Position numbers and translations under genes: made by a program | The notes under the pieces: generated by a model | Seen by the model: only the letters and a program-made list of their open reading frames with translations | What the model was told of the DNA's origin: nothing | Databases searched by the model: none | Source of the DNA: Serripes groenlandicus | Lineage: Eukaryota; Mollusca; Bivalvia; Cardiida; Cardiidae | Direction of reading: 5' to 3' | DNA length: 64,000 nt | Assembly (NCBI GenBank): GCA_031761405.1 | Contig: JASEVX010000114.1 | Coordinates: forward strand, 434,001-498,000 | In this document: in pieces, positions 1 to 11,660 of the stretch | Layout of the letters: every line of letters begins with the position of its first letter | Numbering within the stretch: the first letter of the stretch is position 1

Positions 1-730
1 ATCATTCCTACACAATGATTTGGAAATCGACAAGATACTTGCGGAGAAGATGTTTAAAGTTTCACTTTAGCCATAACAGGCAAAAGAGCTCCATCCCCCC
101 TGGTGGCCATTTTGGAAGACCAATCATGATGGCTTGACGGAATCTGATAGAGGGTCACAAAAGGAACAGTTCCCCAGAATAATGTAGAAAACGGAAAGAT
201 ACTTTTGCAGAAGAAGATTTTTAAAGATTTCACTTTAGCCATATAAGGCTAAATAGCCCAGCCCCCTGATGGCTATGTTATTCAACAAATCAACGTAGCT
301 TGAACGAATCTGATAGAGGGTCACCTGAAGTACATTCAAACAAAATTATTTGGAAATTTGTAAGAATCTTTCAGAGAAGAAGACTATTAAAGTTTAAACT
401 ATATCCATATAAGGCAAAACAGTCCCACCCCTGGTGGCCATTTTCACGACCAATCATGATGGCTTGACGGAATCTAATAGAAGGTCACCCAAGGAATATT
501 TCTATAACATTATTTGATAATCGGCCAACAGGTTCGGGAGGTAGACATTTCTTCTTTTGGTTGCCATGGAAACCAGAATTATGCATGAATGCTTTCAGTG
601 AAGTTTCATCCCTATTGACCCACCGGTTACAGAAGAGAAGATGTTGACGCACGCACGGACGCACGCAAACACCACGGACAATTCGCCATGATATAAGCTC
701 GAATGGCTTTTAGCCAGTGAAGCTAAAACA
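1..730 (+). repeat. Degenerate units of the hairpin-ended repeat superfamily
   Basis: About 170-bp units recur, each with a 'GGCCATTTT/GTTTTTC-ACCAATCA-GATGGCTTGA' core, then 'GAATCTGATAGAGGGTCACC', a fill-in clause, and 'AGAAGATTTTTAAAG'. The same units occur at 18720-19440, 28720-29300 and 35340-35850. The block closes near 690-728 with a hairpin (TGGCTTTTAGCCA) and the terminal GAAGCTAAAAC, which resembles the 3' ends of the related copies. Short ORFs through these units are incidental. Confidence 0.7.
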
Positions 731-2030
731 TGATGAAAGCGTAGTAAGACACTAAGCAATAAATCAATCACCACATTTGACTCAGTCTCGAATTTGAACT
801 GTATATGATTGGTATAAATGTTCTTATGATTTTTCATGAAGATTGGATGAAAAATGTGGCCCTTTGTCTGTTCATAATGTTGGTATAATTTCCCCCCTAA
901 AATAAGATCTAATCATCTAGTTTTTGATCCAATGTGATACAGTTTTGACCAAGACCGGGATTTAATATCGATGAGTGTTCCATAGTTTATAATATCACGT
1001 GGCCCAATTCGGAACTTGACCGGGGTTTGACATACACGAATATTCTGATGAACCCTTAAGATTATTTGATGATCAATAACGCCTCTCAAATGTTAACAAG
1101 GTTTAATCTAGAAATATGACTAACCTAATATTGACTACACGTGACTCAGTTTCAAATTTCATCGAGTTTAAATGAACATGAATGTTCTGATGAACTTCTA
1201 TGAAGATTGGCTGTAAAATGTGAATTCTAGATTGTTGAAGTTAAACACAGCATGAGGAAATATAACCATTATATTGCAATTCAATATCTCTTAAATTTAT
1301 TACTTCCTCTTGTTGTAATGAATAGTCAATTTAGTTTATAGAACATGTGTTAGTAGAAGGTTCACAGGAGAGAACATGTAAAGTCAGAGGCTTATAAAGG
1401 AAAGAATAAACTAAACTTTTTCTGATTGAAATATCTCTTATTTATTTATTTGTTTTTGATACTCAAACAAATGTCATGTAACGGGCTGCTTATGTTTAAC
1501 CGTGTTTGCGTCCAATCGTATTCTTCATAAATATTATCCTTCTATACAATTAGTAAGTTAATTCCTAACACAAGTTGAATTCAACCGCTACCCAGGTACA
1601 ATAATCAAAGTCGACTCAAATATCAGTTCAATTATTTCAATACGAAGGTTTCGCTGCAGTGACCATGTGACAATGTGAGCCAAGATAGTCATAAATCAGT
1701 CTCTTCTTTAGTTTGCACCCAAAAATTATTAAATGGATCCTTGATCACGTAAACGATATATACAATCAGGAAAATAATTGAATAGACAGTTTTTCGTTAA
1801 CATGTTGTGTTGAATAGTAACTGAAGTCGTATGTTTGTTTTCATTTACAACTAAATGCAATAGCATTGGTTGTTTGTACACTTTATATACATAAACTAGC
1901 ATGAAGTCACAATGATACAATGGCAGTGAATATAAAGAGGTTCTACATATAATTAATTTCTTTGAGCACCTTGAAATGTTTTCACTTAAGGAACATTCCG
2001 TTGAAATTAATTAGAAACGGTTCATTAGTT
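731..2030. other. No gene seen; AT-rich intergenic
   Basis: The first 500 bases contain faint 'GATGAACTTCTATGAAGATTGG' style units of the same repeat superfamily. From about 1260 to 2030 nothing is recognisable. Short ORFs on either strand have no domain-like content. Confidence 0.5.
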
Positions 2031-2035
2031 TAGCA

Positions 2036-2111
2036 GGAGAAGTTGTTTGTAGAAACGTGTGAGTGATCACAATAGCTCACCCAGCACTTCGTGCTCGAGT
2101 GAGCTAAAAAT
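2036..2111 (+). repeat. 3' hairpin terminus of a hairpin-ended repeat
   Basis: The pattern is GTGAGTGATCACAATAGCTC, then ACCC, AGCACTTCGTGCT, CGAGTGAGCTAAAAA. The inner arms (AGCAC/GTGCT) and outer arms (AGCTCAC/GTGAGCT) form a stacked hairpin followed by an A-run. The same terminus is found at about 19450-19530, 25855-25899, 32045-32096, 29465-29509 and 41685-41730. Confidence 0.75.
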
Positions 2112-2488
2112 TAAAAACACAATAATACATATAAATGTTGCTAAAACATGTCAAATGGGGGGAATATAACAGTGTATTACACTATACTTTTAAGGTAAGC
2201 TATCGAATATGTACGCGTATTTAACACATTTAAAGATAGAAAATAGAAAGTGTCACAAAAAACATTATTTATATGGTAAGTATTTATTTCTAAATAACTT
2301 AACATAAGGCACAAAACGGATTCATAAAGTTTGATTTTCATAGCTGTTATATAAGAAGATGTATTAACGTGATAATTAGGAAATCAAAATTCAAGTGTAT
2401 ACATATTTATACAGGCTGTATTAAGTATTCGCTGTACAACAACGAGGCTTTCATATAAGTGCAGTAACACGTCTCATAGTTATATTGT

Positions 2489-3691
2489 CTAAGGTACATG
2501 TAAATGTAATTCGATATGGATGATTAAATCTTCCTTAGCAAAACATTCAAATCCACAAATATCACATTGATAAGGATGTTCATCTAATTCTATTATCTGG
2601 TGCCTACTTAAACACCCTTCTCCGTTATATTCATTCAAATCATTTTGAACTTTATATGGTTTCCCACGGGAATGTGTTTCGTTGTGTTTGGTTAAACCTG
2701 GCTTTGTAGAACTTGCAAATCCACAAATAAAACATTTATAAGGTTTTTCACCGGAGTGTTTTCTCTTGTGTATGACTAAAGCCCCTCCGTGTGTTGTCGC
2801 ATATTCACACATATCACAAGTATAAGGTTTCTCACCCGAGTGTATTCTCTTGTGTCTGATTAAATTACTTTTCGACTTACATGCTTGTTCACAAATATCA
2901 CAATTATATGGTCTCTCACACGAGTGTATTCTCTTGTGTCTGATTAAATTAGCTTTCTGTTTACATGCATATTCACAAATAATACATTTATAAGGTTTCT
3001 CGCCGGAGTGTATTCTCTTGTGACTGACTAAAGCCCCTACGTCTGAAGCCGCATATAAACAAATATCACATTTATAAGGTCTCTCACCCGAGTGTATTCT
3101 CTTATGTTTGGTTAAATCACCATTCGACTTACATGTATATTTACAAATATCACATTTATATGGCTTTTCACCAGTGTGTATTCTCTTGTGTATGACTAAA
3201 GCCCCGCCGTTTGTAGTCGCATATTCACACATATGACATTTATAAGGTTTCTCACCAGAGTGTATTCTCTTGTGTCTGATTAAATCACTTTTTGTCTTAA
3301 ATACACTTTCACAAATATCACATTCATAAGGTTTCTCACCAGAGTGTATTCTCTTGTGTTTGGTTAAATTACTTTTAGCCTTACATGCATATTCACAAAC
3401 ATCACATTTTAAAGGATTATCTCCAGTGTGTATTCTAATGTGTTCGATTAGAACCGTTCTAGCTGTAGTCGCATAGTCACAAATATCACATTTATAAGGT
3501 TTTTCACCCGAGTGTATTAGCTTGTGTCTGGTTAAATTAAGCTTCTCCTTACATGCATATACACAGACATCACATTTATAAGGTTTCTCATCAGAATGTA
3601 TTTTCTTGTGTCTGATTAAATTACCTTTCTCATTAGACACATATACACAGACACCACATTTATAAGTTTTAACAGTTTCGCCTTTCTGCAT
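2489..3691 (-). CDS. C2H2 zinc-finger protein, single exon, 13 intact fingers
   Basis: The product is 400 residues and almost entirely tandem C2H2 fingers (C-x2-C-x12-H-x3-H) joined by HSGEKPY / HTGEKPY linkers, which marks it as a nuclear sequence-specific nucleic-acid binder. Twelve consecutive intact fingers run from the N-terminus to about residue 335. Next comes a degenerate finger in which the cysteines are lost (KPYKVQ, then a later SRHQIIE), and then a final intact finger ending near residue 397. There is no KRAB, BTB or other partner domain, so this may be the last exon of a longer gene or an intronless gene. The ATG lies just downstream of a weak acceptor-like CACTAACAG, so an upstream exon is possible. 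The fingers are very alike in DNA sequence, which points to recent internal amplification. The paralogous segment A2 lacks this ORF altogether. Target and biological role cannot be deduced. Confidence 0.85.
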   Translation of the reverse strand: MQKGETVKTYKCGVCVYVSNEKGNLIRHKKIHSDEKPYKCDVCVYACKEKLNLTRHKLIHSGEKPYKCDICDYATTARTVLIEHIRIHTGDNPLKCDVCEYACKAKSNLTKHKRIHSGEKPYECDICESVFKTKSDLIRHKRIHSGEKPYKCHMCEYATTNGGALVIHKRIHTGEKPYKCDICKYTCKSNGDLTKHKRIHSGERPYKCDICLYAASDVGALVSHKRIHSGEKPYKCIICEYACKQKANLIRHKRIHSCERPYNCDICEQACKSKSNLIRHKRIHSGEKPYTCDMCEYATTHGGALVIHKRKHSGEKPYKCFICGFASSTKPGLTKHNETHSRGKPYKVQNDLNEYNGEGCLSRHQIIELDEHPYQCDICGFECFAKEDLIIHIELHLHVP

Positions 3692-3739
3692 TCTTATGCT
3701 GTACCCTGTTAGTGTTGTTAAGCTACTTTTAGTTGATCA

Positions 3740-5520
3740 CATTCAATTCCAGAAAACAAAACTTTACATGGTTACGATGGTATTTTTTTTTCAAGTGTAA
3801 ATACTTCAATTTACACTGAACCAGTAAATGATTTCAGATAGAATACTTTCATGTTTTCACACAATTTTGTAACACTGTTCCAACTTTAACCGTCACATGA
3901 TGGCAATCGAGAAGATCCAAAATGACATGCGTACATACCACATCTGGAAAACAGTTATAAATGACGATGTATGAGGGCCCTTTCGATCAAGTATGTAAGA
4001 GGCATGAATGAATGGAATATCTTTTACAGGAAAAGATACACTGAAAAGAAAACAAAACAATAATTGGCAAATCATGAATTGGCAAATCTGCATAAAACAT
4101 GTCGGTTTCTCAATATGTAACCTAAGTTGCATTCAGCTCACAGCTTAATTAGTCTAGATTTTAGAAACTATTGTCCAGATGTATCGGAGTAAAAGCCTAA
4201 TCAATGCAACACAAGAGTATTTATGGTTTAATTAATATTTAGTTAACAGTTAAATTCATACATATATTTCTGGACTGTCAATCTTTAGCTATGCCAGGAG
4301 TTGAAAGCCATAGATAAATGATCGAAGTCACACTTCTATGTTTTAAGATAATTCGTTAATTTTGATATGTCTAAAACATAATGGCATTAATATTAAAAAG
4401 CTCTACATATGAAAGTACAATATTAAGTACTGATGAAAACATTGAGAAAAAAGAAGAAATTGCACTTCGTGAACTTTTCTCCTTACGCCACAATGTTTCA
4501 AAAAGCGCCTGCTGGAGTCGTGCTCAAAATACATATGCATATGGGAAAGGACCTTGAAGCATTCAAGGGTTGTTCACAGTTAAATTTCCCTAGCTTGACA
4601 TTGAATACTTTAATTCAGAAGTTTCTCTAAATATAACATACAACATCATAAACATAAATGGTTTAAGTTATCAAACAAGCTACAACAATACAAAATCCAT
4701 TTCCTACCTTTAACATGTCTGAAATATCTTGCTATTTCTTGCTCAGGCTGTTTTTAACTAATAATATGTAACATAGACCATACATTTATATGCGTCAAAG
4801 GATATGCTTATCAGATAATGAAAACCCAGACTAAGAATTAAATAGATAATAACCTAAACATAATTGTTCATACGGCATCCTTCAATTCGCATATCAGGAA
4901 ATGCCTAAACAAAATATTGCATCTTTACAATTAAGTCTGTGTCAAGTGCTCAGAGGCAAATTATTATTGTATCACTTAAATTAAAAACAGGAAATGTCAC
5001 TTATAATTACATGAACATTTATCTTAACCTGTAATCTACCTTATCAAATGTAGAAACAAAAGACTTTATCTTTTAAATAATGTACGTGAAAGGCTTACAG
5101 GGAAATTATAGTTTTCTCATTTAACTATTTCCCACTTGCAGACGCATTTTGAAGCATCTGCAGCAGACGACCTGTGTAAACATTTCGGCAAAAGAAGAAA
5201 TTGCTCATAAAGGGCAACTTCTCTTTTTGAAACAATGTTTTCAACCATATTCAATATTATACCTTCATTTATAAAATATTTTCAATACTTTGGCTTAGAA
5301 GTTTGCTTCAGATTTGTTTTATGTTGGAAATGGTTATGTAATGATTCATTTGGGGGAAAAAAGGCTACATGTGTTAGTTAAACGGATGCACATTTCAAAA
5401 CAAAACAAACAACAGATTAAACAAAATGAAATAAAAAAAGATTTGGTAATAATTCAAATATGATAGGGAGAATGAGGTAAAACAAATTAAGGCCTTCAGT
5501 TCGATCCTTAGTGTTCATCA
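3740..5520. other. Non-coding, shared with segment A2
   Basis: This AT-rich sequence is collinear with about 19820-21330. It contains a CTGCAGCAGACGAC motif (5158-5173) that recurs inverted at about 6010, and a degenerate GGCAAAAGAAGAAATTGCTC hairpin near 5185-5237. No coding signal is seen. Confidence 0.5.
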
Positions 5521-5524
5521 GCAT

Positions 5525-5745
5525 TTGCGTAAAGTATCGACCCGGATCAGCCTAAGCATGCCGCGCAGGCCTACCCGGAGCAGACAATTTCGGCCTCCTG
5601 TGGATTTTCTGTTTCAGGAATCATTACTCTATACATGTACCTCTATTTCCCTGAGACGGAATGGGTCGGCGCGGATTAGCCTGCGCAGACTGCGCAGGAA
5701 GATCTGGATCACTACATTACGCAGAGTCCATTATGTTGGTTTTCT
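5525..5745. mobile_element. MITE-like foldback, GC-rich, copy 1
   Basis: The ends are inverted-repeat-like: GCGTAAAGTATCGACCCGGA at the left, and GATCTGGATCACTACATTAC then GCAG at the right. The interior carries GCGCAGGC / GCCTGCGC inverted motifs. Further copies lie at about 21334-21520 and 57965-58165. It is non-coding and its GC content is far above its surroundings. The superfamily is not assignable without a target-site comparison. Confidence 0.6.
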
Positions 5746-5879
5746 CGTGGACGTCTCGCTTCAAAGATGTACAACTTAACACTTAGGTGAATTAATAATG
5801 ATCTTATTACAGTTTAATGAACAAGAAAAGGATTTAAAATGAGGTATACTGACTGCATTTTTGAAATTAAGTCATCAGC

Positions 5880-5932
5880 TTGTGGCAAAAGAGAAAATTG
5901 CTTATGATGAGCAATTTCTCCTTTTGCCACAA
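5880..5932. repeat. 23-bp-arm hairpin
   Basis: The left arm starts TTGTGGCAAAAGAG and ends AATTGCT. The right arm is AGCAATTTCTCCTTTTGCCA then CAA. They pair with about two mismatches around a 7-nt loop. Degenerate versions lie at about 5185-5237 and 20953-21006, next to CTGCAGCAGACG motifs, so this is the core of another small foldback family. Confidence 0.65.
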
Positions 5933-6334
5933 CAGTGTTTCAACTTAATACAAAAAGTTTACTTTCATTTAACGAAGGTTTTCAATATTTTCTCACGAAA
6001 GTTTTCAAAGTCGTCTGCTGCAGACTTTTTATATGTGGAAAAGGGCTAAATACTGTTTTAATTTGGAAAAAATATATTTGTTATAAAGACAATGTCAAAA
6101 ATAAAATGTGATAACTTTGACATATTCTATTAATTGATTGTCTGAAACTTATTGTTATCATAATTATTCCACAACAAACACATTCAATACAAATATGAAT
6201 TGTTGTTCAAGATGTTAACTAACAGATAAATAAGTATTATCGTGAAATTAATTTGAGAGTTGATGCGATAATACATCATTCTGGCAATACAATACAATAA
6301 AAGGACTGTGTTACACAAACTTTGCATGCAACAT

Positions 6335-6657
6335 AAATGACTCTTCGAGATGCAATACTTATAACTATTTTAAATCCCTTCTTAACCCCGAAAAATTTCT
6401 AAATATGGACCTATCTTTCGAGAAACGGAAGGCTCTCGCTAGATTTAGATGCTCTAGTCATTAACTTAATGTTGAATTGGGTTGTCATCAAAACATAAAT
6501 AGAGAGGATCGAATATGCATTTACTGTTTAATAACCAAAGATATTATACTTTTGGAAGATCAATATCACGCATTTTTCATTTGTCCAAGATTTGCAGAAG
6601 AAAGAAAATGGTTCCTTTCAATGATGACAGAGAGCGCGATGGTTTTTATTTTCTATT
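6335..6657 (+). pseudogene. LINE ORF2 C-terminal fragment
   Basis: The plus-strand frame reads FKSLLNPEKFLN, then EKRKALARFRCSSH, a stop, LNVELG, NREDRICIYC, and LLEDQYHAFFICPRFAEER. This is the C-terminal 'ALARFR-SSH-L-IE-G ... C-x2-C ... EDE-H-FF-CP-F--R' module found at the end of many CR1/L2/jockey-type non-LTR retrotransposon proteins. One in-frame stop interrupts it, and no RT or endonuclease part is present. It runs straight into a purine-rich microsatellite, which may be its decayed tail. The family assignment is by motif only. Confidence 0.6.
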
Positions 6658-7410
6658 AAGGGGGAGAGAGAGAGAGATGTGTGTGTGTGTGTGTGTGAGA
6701 AAGAGAGATAGATAAATAGATAGAGAGAGACAGACAGACAGATAAATAGAAATATGTATGTGTTTGAGAGAGATATACTGTATAGTACTCTATATATATA
6801 TATATATAGACAGAGATAAAGAGAGAACGTGAAGAGAGGATAATATATGTGAGAAAGAGAGATAAAGGGGGGAGAGAGAGAGAGAGAGAGAGAGAGAGAC
6901 GAGAGAGAGAGACGAGAGAGAGAGAAGAGAGAGGAGAGAGAGAGATAGAGAGAGAGAAGAGGAGAGGAGAGACGAGAGAGAAGAGAGATGGGAGAGAGAG
7001 AGAGATAGAGAGAGAGATGAGCGAGAGAGAGATGAAGAGAGAGAGGAAGAGAGATGAAGGAGAGTAAGAGATGAGAGAGAGAGAGATAGATGAGACGAAG
7101 AGAGAGAAGAGAGAGAGACACCACACACACACAGATCAGAGAGACAGAGAGACAGAGACGAGAGAGACAGAGAGAGACAGAGAAGAGACAGAGAGACAGA
7201 GACAGAGAGACAGAGAGGAGACAGAGAGAGAAGACGAGATGAGAGAGAGAGGAGAAGAGAAGAGAGATAGAGAAGAGAGAGAGCAGAGACGACGAAGAGT
7301 AGCTGGAGAGAGAGAGAGAGGAGAGTAGAGAGAGAGAGAAGAGATCGAGAGAGAGATGAGGATGGACGAAGAAATGAGAGAGAGACTGAAAGAGAGAGAG
7401 AGCTCAGTTG
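6658..7410. repeat. GA-rich compound microsatellite
   Basis: About 750 bp of (GA)n with interspersed GACA, GATA, GT and AT runs. Long serine/leucine-rich or arginine/glutamate-rich ORFs on both strands are by-products of the low-complexity sequence and are not genes. Confidence 0.9.
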
Positions 7411-7623
7411 GTGGAAGACGAACACGATAGTCACAATGACTTTCATCATCGTAAAGAATCTATGACTGATCGGGCTTCAAAACCAACGACCTTTTGATTG
7501 ATACAGATCTATGGAAGGTATTGGTTTACCTTTCGTAGCAAAAATGAACTAATTATATAACTCCAGGTCGGCTAGCAAAGAGAGATTATAAGAGATCAAT
7601 ATTCACAAAGGAGGTACATAAGT

Positions 7624-7920
7624 TTGATTGATTGTTGATTGGGGTTTAACGCAATTTTTTTTTAAAGTGTCATGTCAAATTATGGCGGCCAGTTCACATA
7701 CTCATATGTTTTCTGGTTTTCTTCACACTAGTAGAGCACACCAGCATTACTTCCAAGCAACTGCTACTGTTCCACATAGACTGTTAGTCCATTGCTGAAA
7801 GACGAATGCGCTTGCAACAAGTGACTTTTGTCAAACCGCTGAAAAGAATGTAGCGAGCTGGATTTTGAAATTGCATTCCCCCTCGATTGACAGCCAGCTT
7901 CGATACCACTGAGGTACTGG
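7624..7920 (-). mobile_element. tRNA-derived SINE, diverged copy
   Basis: On the minus strand the copy ends in GCGTTAAACCCCAATCAA followed by a CAAT/TGATT-type tail. The body matches the copies at 33322-33592 and 57112-57955, sharing the GGCGGCCAGTTCAC, CCAAGCAACTG and TTCCACATAGACT blocks. The tRNA-like head is decayed, so the B box is poor. Confidence 0.65.
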
Positions 7921-8777
7921 GGCGTGCAATATGCTATCAATATTGTATTTTCTAGTGTGATAGTCCAAATGATGTAGTTTCTTGCGCTGGTCAGTATGTA
8001 TTCGCAAGAAAATACCAATTAACCAAACTTATCTTATTTTTGGAAGGTGGATGAAATTAAAAAATATAATAGAATATATTTTATTAACTAATACAATATA
8101 CTCGTCATAACAAAAAAATAGTTATGAATGAATTAAAGAAGATCAAAGACGGTTACATCAGTATTAAACATTTTTTCTTTTTTTTTATATCTTTATACTA
8201 TACATAAACTACATACAAGGTCAATGAACAATTCAGTATATACCATGAGTATATGCATGGTGAACATGTATAGAATAATGGTCTATATATAACTATTTCT
8301 CGGTTTGTTGGAAAAAGATATATAATATTATGATACAGTTATTTCAAACAATTGTTATTCAAGTATTTACAATCACTTACACGAGATCTTTTCATATTTT
8401 GCCAAGATGATTGTCACATGTGTGCTGCCTGCAGCATGTTTTGTTGAATGTGGACAAGGGTTTAAAGCCAGACCTTTTGAGTAGGTTTTACTCAGGACAT
8501 GGGAGAGAGGTTAAACAGATATAGGATGAAATTAAATTGTTATTTAAATAAACTTATTTGATTATATATATAGGCATCTATGAAAATAACTCATATGAAT
8601 CCGGCGAAATGTTTAAGCATGTACATCTCGAGTTAGAATAGTTGAGACGTCTTTTGACTTGTTTTTTCTTTCTGTTATTTATTATGCAAGTGTTTGCTTT
8701 TTTACTAACAAATGTCACACTTACCAGAAAAAATTATTATGCATATGTATTATCTTTCTAGTACTAATATCTTTCTT

Positions 8778-9190
8778 TATTATATTGCCTGTACATTTTC
8801 CGGTGGACAATACATGCAGATTGAACCATGCGCAAATACACCACGACAGCAGATTAAAATTCCGTATCTACATGCGAGTGTAATACAAAGATTGTGACGT
8901 CATGAGCAGTGCGCGGAATACTTTCAGCGAGGTATCCCCAATAAACAATGTATTGAATCTGTATATTTAATAGTTTTTTTCGCTCTTCATAGATCGTAGG
9001 TATATTAATAAAAAGGAATATTACGTTGCGGGAGCGATAAATGGGTACGTATTGCCACTGACTCGTAGCGTGGGAAAATCCATATCTTACTCGACCTTCG
9101 GTCTCGTAAGATATCGATTTTTCCACGCTACTTGTCGTGCAATACAAACCCTTTTATCGCTCACCGCAACGTAATATTCCGTATTTATCT
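8778..9190. mobile_element. Mobile foldback element absent from B2 at this site
   Basis: B2 reads straight across this point (about 13917-13930). B1 has roughly 410 bp extra. The extra piece contains the TTTTCCGGTGGA...ACATGC block and a 166-bp palindrome (9015-9180). The same element occurs in the opposite orientation at two sites in B2 (15266-16070). TTAT is seen at both junctions and may be the target duplication. Confidence 0.6.
9015..9180. repeat. 166-bp palindrome P1
   Basis: The arms are GGAATATTACGTTGCGG ... CCGCAACGTAATATTCC. A second inner pair surrounds the apex CTCGACCTTCGGTCTCG. The long near-perfect arms would form a cruciform or RNA hairpin. Its centre is inverted relative to the copies at 15268 and 15599. 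Confidence 0.8.
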
Positions 9191-11298
9191 AACATTGATA
9201 AGACTTAACATTTAAAGAACTTCCCTGCTGAGGACTAGTTACAGAAGAAAACACAAACATTTTAAAAACACACCAACATTACAATTACAGTACGGTAGTG
9301 ACCGATATTCTCAATAAAGGATGAACATTTGTAAATCATCAAACTTAAGTACAATACAAACATAATCAAATTGACAGTATATGAATTACAATCATTGGCG
9401 AATCCAATATATATATATAGAAGAGAGCCTCCGACAAGACAGGCTCTTTATGTTCATGTGCACACTAGAAACAGAGCATGTTATTTGGAATGTCTTCGTA
9501 GTAGGTACATCTTATAGACATCAGAAAAAAGTTGACTACTATGTCAGATGAAATAAATGTGCGACTATGGATATCACATAATTAGGATATTAATAATAAT
9601 ACAATATATACTTTACTTGTGTAAAACATAATACAATCTCGAGGCTAGGTTAATTACCGCTTCTATGATATTTCACCTGTATCTAGGAGGCTAGAATAAT
9701 TGAGCAGTTTGATTATATTTTACCTTATCTTGGGGCTTGATGAATTACCGCTTCTATGATATTTCACCTTTATCTCGGGGCTAGATGATTACCGCTTCGA
9801 TGATATTATACCTTTATCTCTGGGCTAGATTAATTACCGCTTCTATGATATTTCACCTATATCTCGGTGGCTAGAATAATTTGAACAGTTTGATTTTATT
9901 TTACCTTCATCTCGGAGGCAATATTATTGACATCATCGTTGGACATTTTAAGTATCTCGGGGTTAGATTACTTATCGCTTAGATGAAATTTCACGTATAT
10001 CTTAGGGCTAGTTTAATGACTCCTCGATGACATTTCACCTATATGTCAGGGCTAGATTAATGAACAGCTTCGATGATATTTCACCTAAATCTCGGGGCTA
10101 GATTAATTTCCCCTTCGATGATATATCACCTATATCCTCGGGGCTAGATTAATTACACACTATCGATGATATTTCAGCTTTATCCGTGGCTAGATTAATG
10201 ACCGCTTCGATGATATTCAGCTTTATCCGTGGCTAGATTAATGACCGCTTCGATTGATATTTCACCCATATCTCGGAGCTAGATTAATGACCGCTTCGAT
10301 GATATTTCATCTTTGTCTCGTGCCTTAATTAATTAACCACTTCGATGATATTTCATCTTTGTCTCGTGCTTAATTAATTACCACTTCGATGATATTTCAT
10401 CTTTGTCGTCGTGCTTAATTAATTACCACTTCGAAGATAGTTAACCTTTATCTCGGAGTCTAGATTTTTTATTATATTTCACGTTTTATCTCGGGGACAG
10501 TTTAATGACACATATTGACGATATTTCACCTATATCTCGGGCTAGATTATTGACCCCTTTGATAATATTTCATCTATGTCTCGGGGGCCTAGATTAATTA
10601 TTGCATTGATGATATTTCACCGTTATCTCGGAAAATAGATTAAAGACTCTTCGATGATATTTCACCTATATCTCGGGGCTAGATTAATGAATGCTTCGAC
10701 AATAATCACACCTTATCTCGCGAGAGGCTAGATTAATGACCGCTTCAATGATATTTCATCTTTATCTCGGGGCTAGATTGCATTACCGGCTTCGATGATA
10801 TTTTACCTTTATCTCGGGGCTAGATATTAATTACCGCTTCGATGATATTTCACCTATATCTCGGAGCTAGATTAATGACAGTCTTCGATGATATTTCCCT
10901 CCATATCTCGGAGGCTAGATTAATGACCGCTTCATTTATATTTCATCTATATCCCGGGAACAGATTAATGAATGAATGAATGTATATTGTTTTATCACAT
11001 AACTTGCACTCCAGGAAGTGACATATAAGCAGTGACATAAATATCATATGTAACTAGTTACATAAATAGCCGACTCACAGCACGTACGTGACGTCACTCC
11101 AGTGAAAATCTCGATAAATGAAATGTTATAAGTGCCTTGTTGCTTATTTTGTATGAAATCAAAAGGTTATTGAAAGGGACTATTTGTTACAGTGGAAGTA
11201 TGATCATTAGAACGTCGGGGGTGAACTTCGGTCACTTTTTATATGAGGGCGAAGAAAGATAGATTTAAAGATTGAAAACAATCTTTTTATGAGTGTTA

Positions 11299-11452
11299 TG
11301 CGATAAATAGAATCTTACATTCGTGCTTAGTTTGATATTGTGTTTATGAATACTCGTCGACTGAGCCTCGCGTCATATTATTTCAGTCTGACTCGTTTCA
11401 TAAAAACAATATCAAATAAGCACTCATGTAAGATCCTCTATTTATGGCGCAT
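11299..11452. repeat. Palindrome P7
   Basis: The left arm contains GCGATAAATAGAATCTTACA and TTGATATTGTGTTTATGA. The right arm contains TCATAAAAACAATATCAA and ATGTAAGATCCTCTATTTAT. The apex is GC-rich (GACTGAGCCTCGCGTC). It is non-coding. Confidence 0.75.
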
Positions 11453-11487
11453 CGACAGCTAAGGTCATTTAGCGAGCAATTAGTTTA

Positions 11488-11660
11488 ATTATTCATGATT
11501 CCCTGGGGTAAACAAACCAGTACTAGGCTAGAAAATGTTCCTTCGCCCAAGGGCACTCCACATGACCGTAGTGCCGCGACTGGGGATCCAACCAGGGACA
11601 TCCCGGTTTCGAAATCCCCGACGCTAACTCCACTCAAACACACAGCGGATTCCACAGATT
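11488..11660 (-). mobile_element. tRNA-derived SINE, truncated at its 3' side
   Basis: On the minus strand it begins GGAATCCGCTGTG and keeps a decayed A-box region followed by GTTAGCGTCGGGGATTTCG. It then continues into the block around GCCTAGTACTGGTTTGTTTA shared with 37661-37885 and 33949-34068. The CAAT tail is missing. Confidence 0.65.

Larger units (their letters stand above)
1..5850. repeat. Paralogous segment A1
   Basis: Most of this stretch has a direct, diverged copy at about 18690-21870. Shared landmarks in the same order are the 'GAACGAATCTGATAGAGGG' block (302 and 19181), the 'CAGCACTTCGTGCT' type hairpin end (about 2080 and 19505), 'ACGCGTATTTAACACATTT' (2212 and 19650), 'GAGGGCCC.TTCGATCAAG' (3972 and 19826) and the MITE-like block near 5525. 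Two differences stand out. A1 has about 1.6 kb containing a zinc-finger ORF where A2 has none, and A1 also has about 1.5 kb of unmatched sequence at 550-2030. Apart from the zinc-finger gene I see no coding sequence here. Whether this is a segmental duplication or a repeat family with large units cannot be decided from one window. Confidence 0.75.

Noticed and set aside
6618..7449. Overlapping ORFs of 70-219 codons on both strands, rich in Ser/Leu or Arg/Glu
   Set aside because: They are translations of a GA-rich microsatellite without composition or motifs of a real protein.
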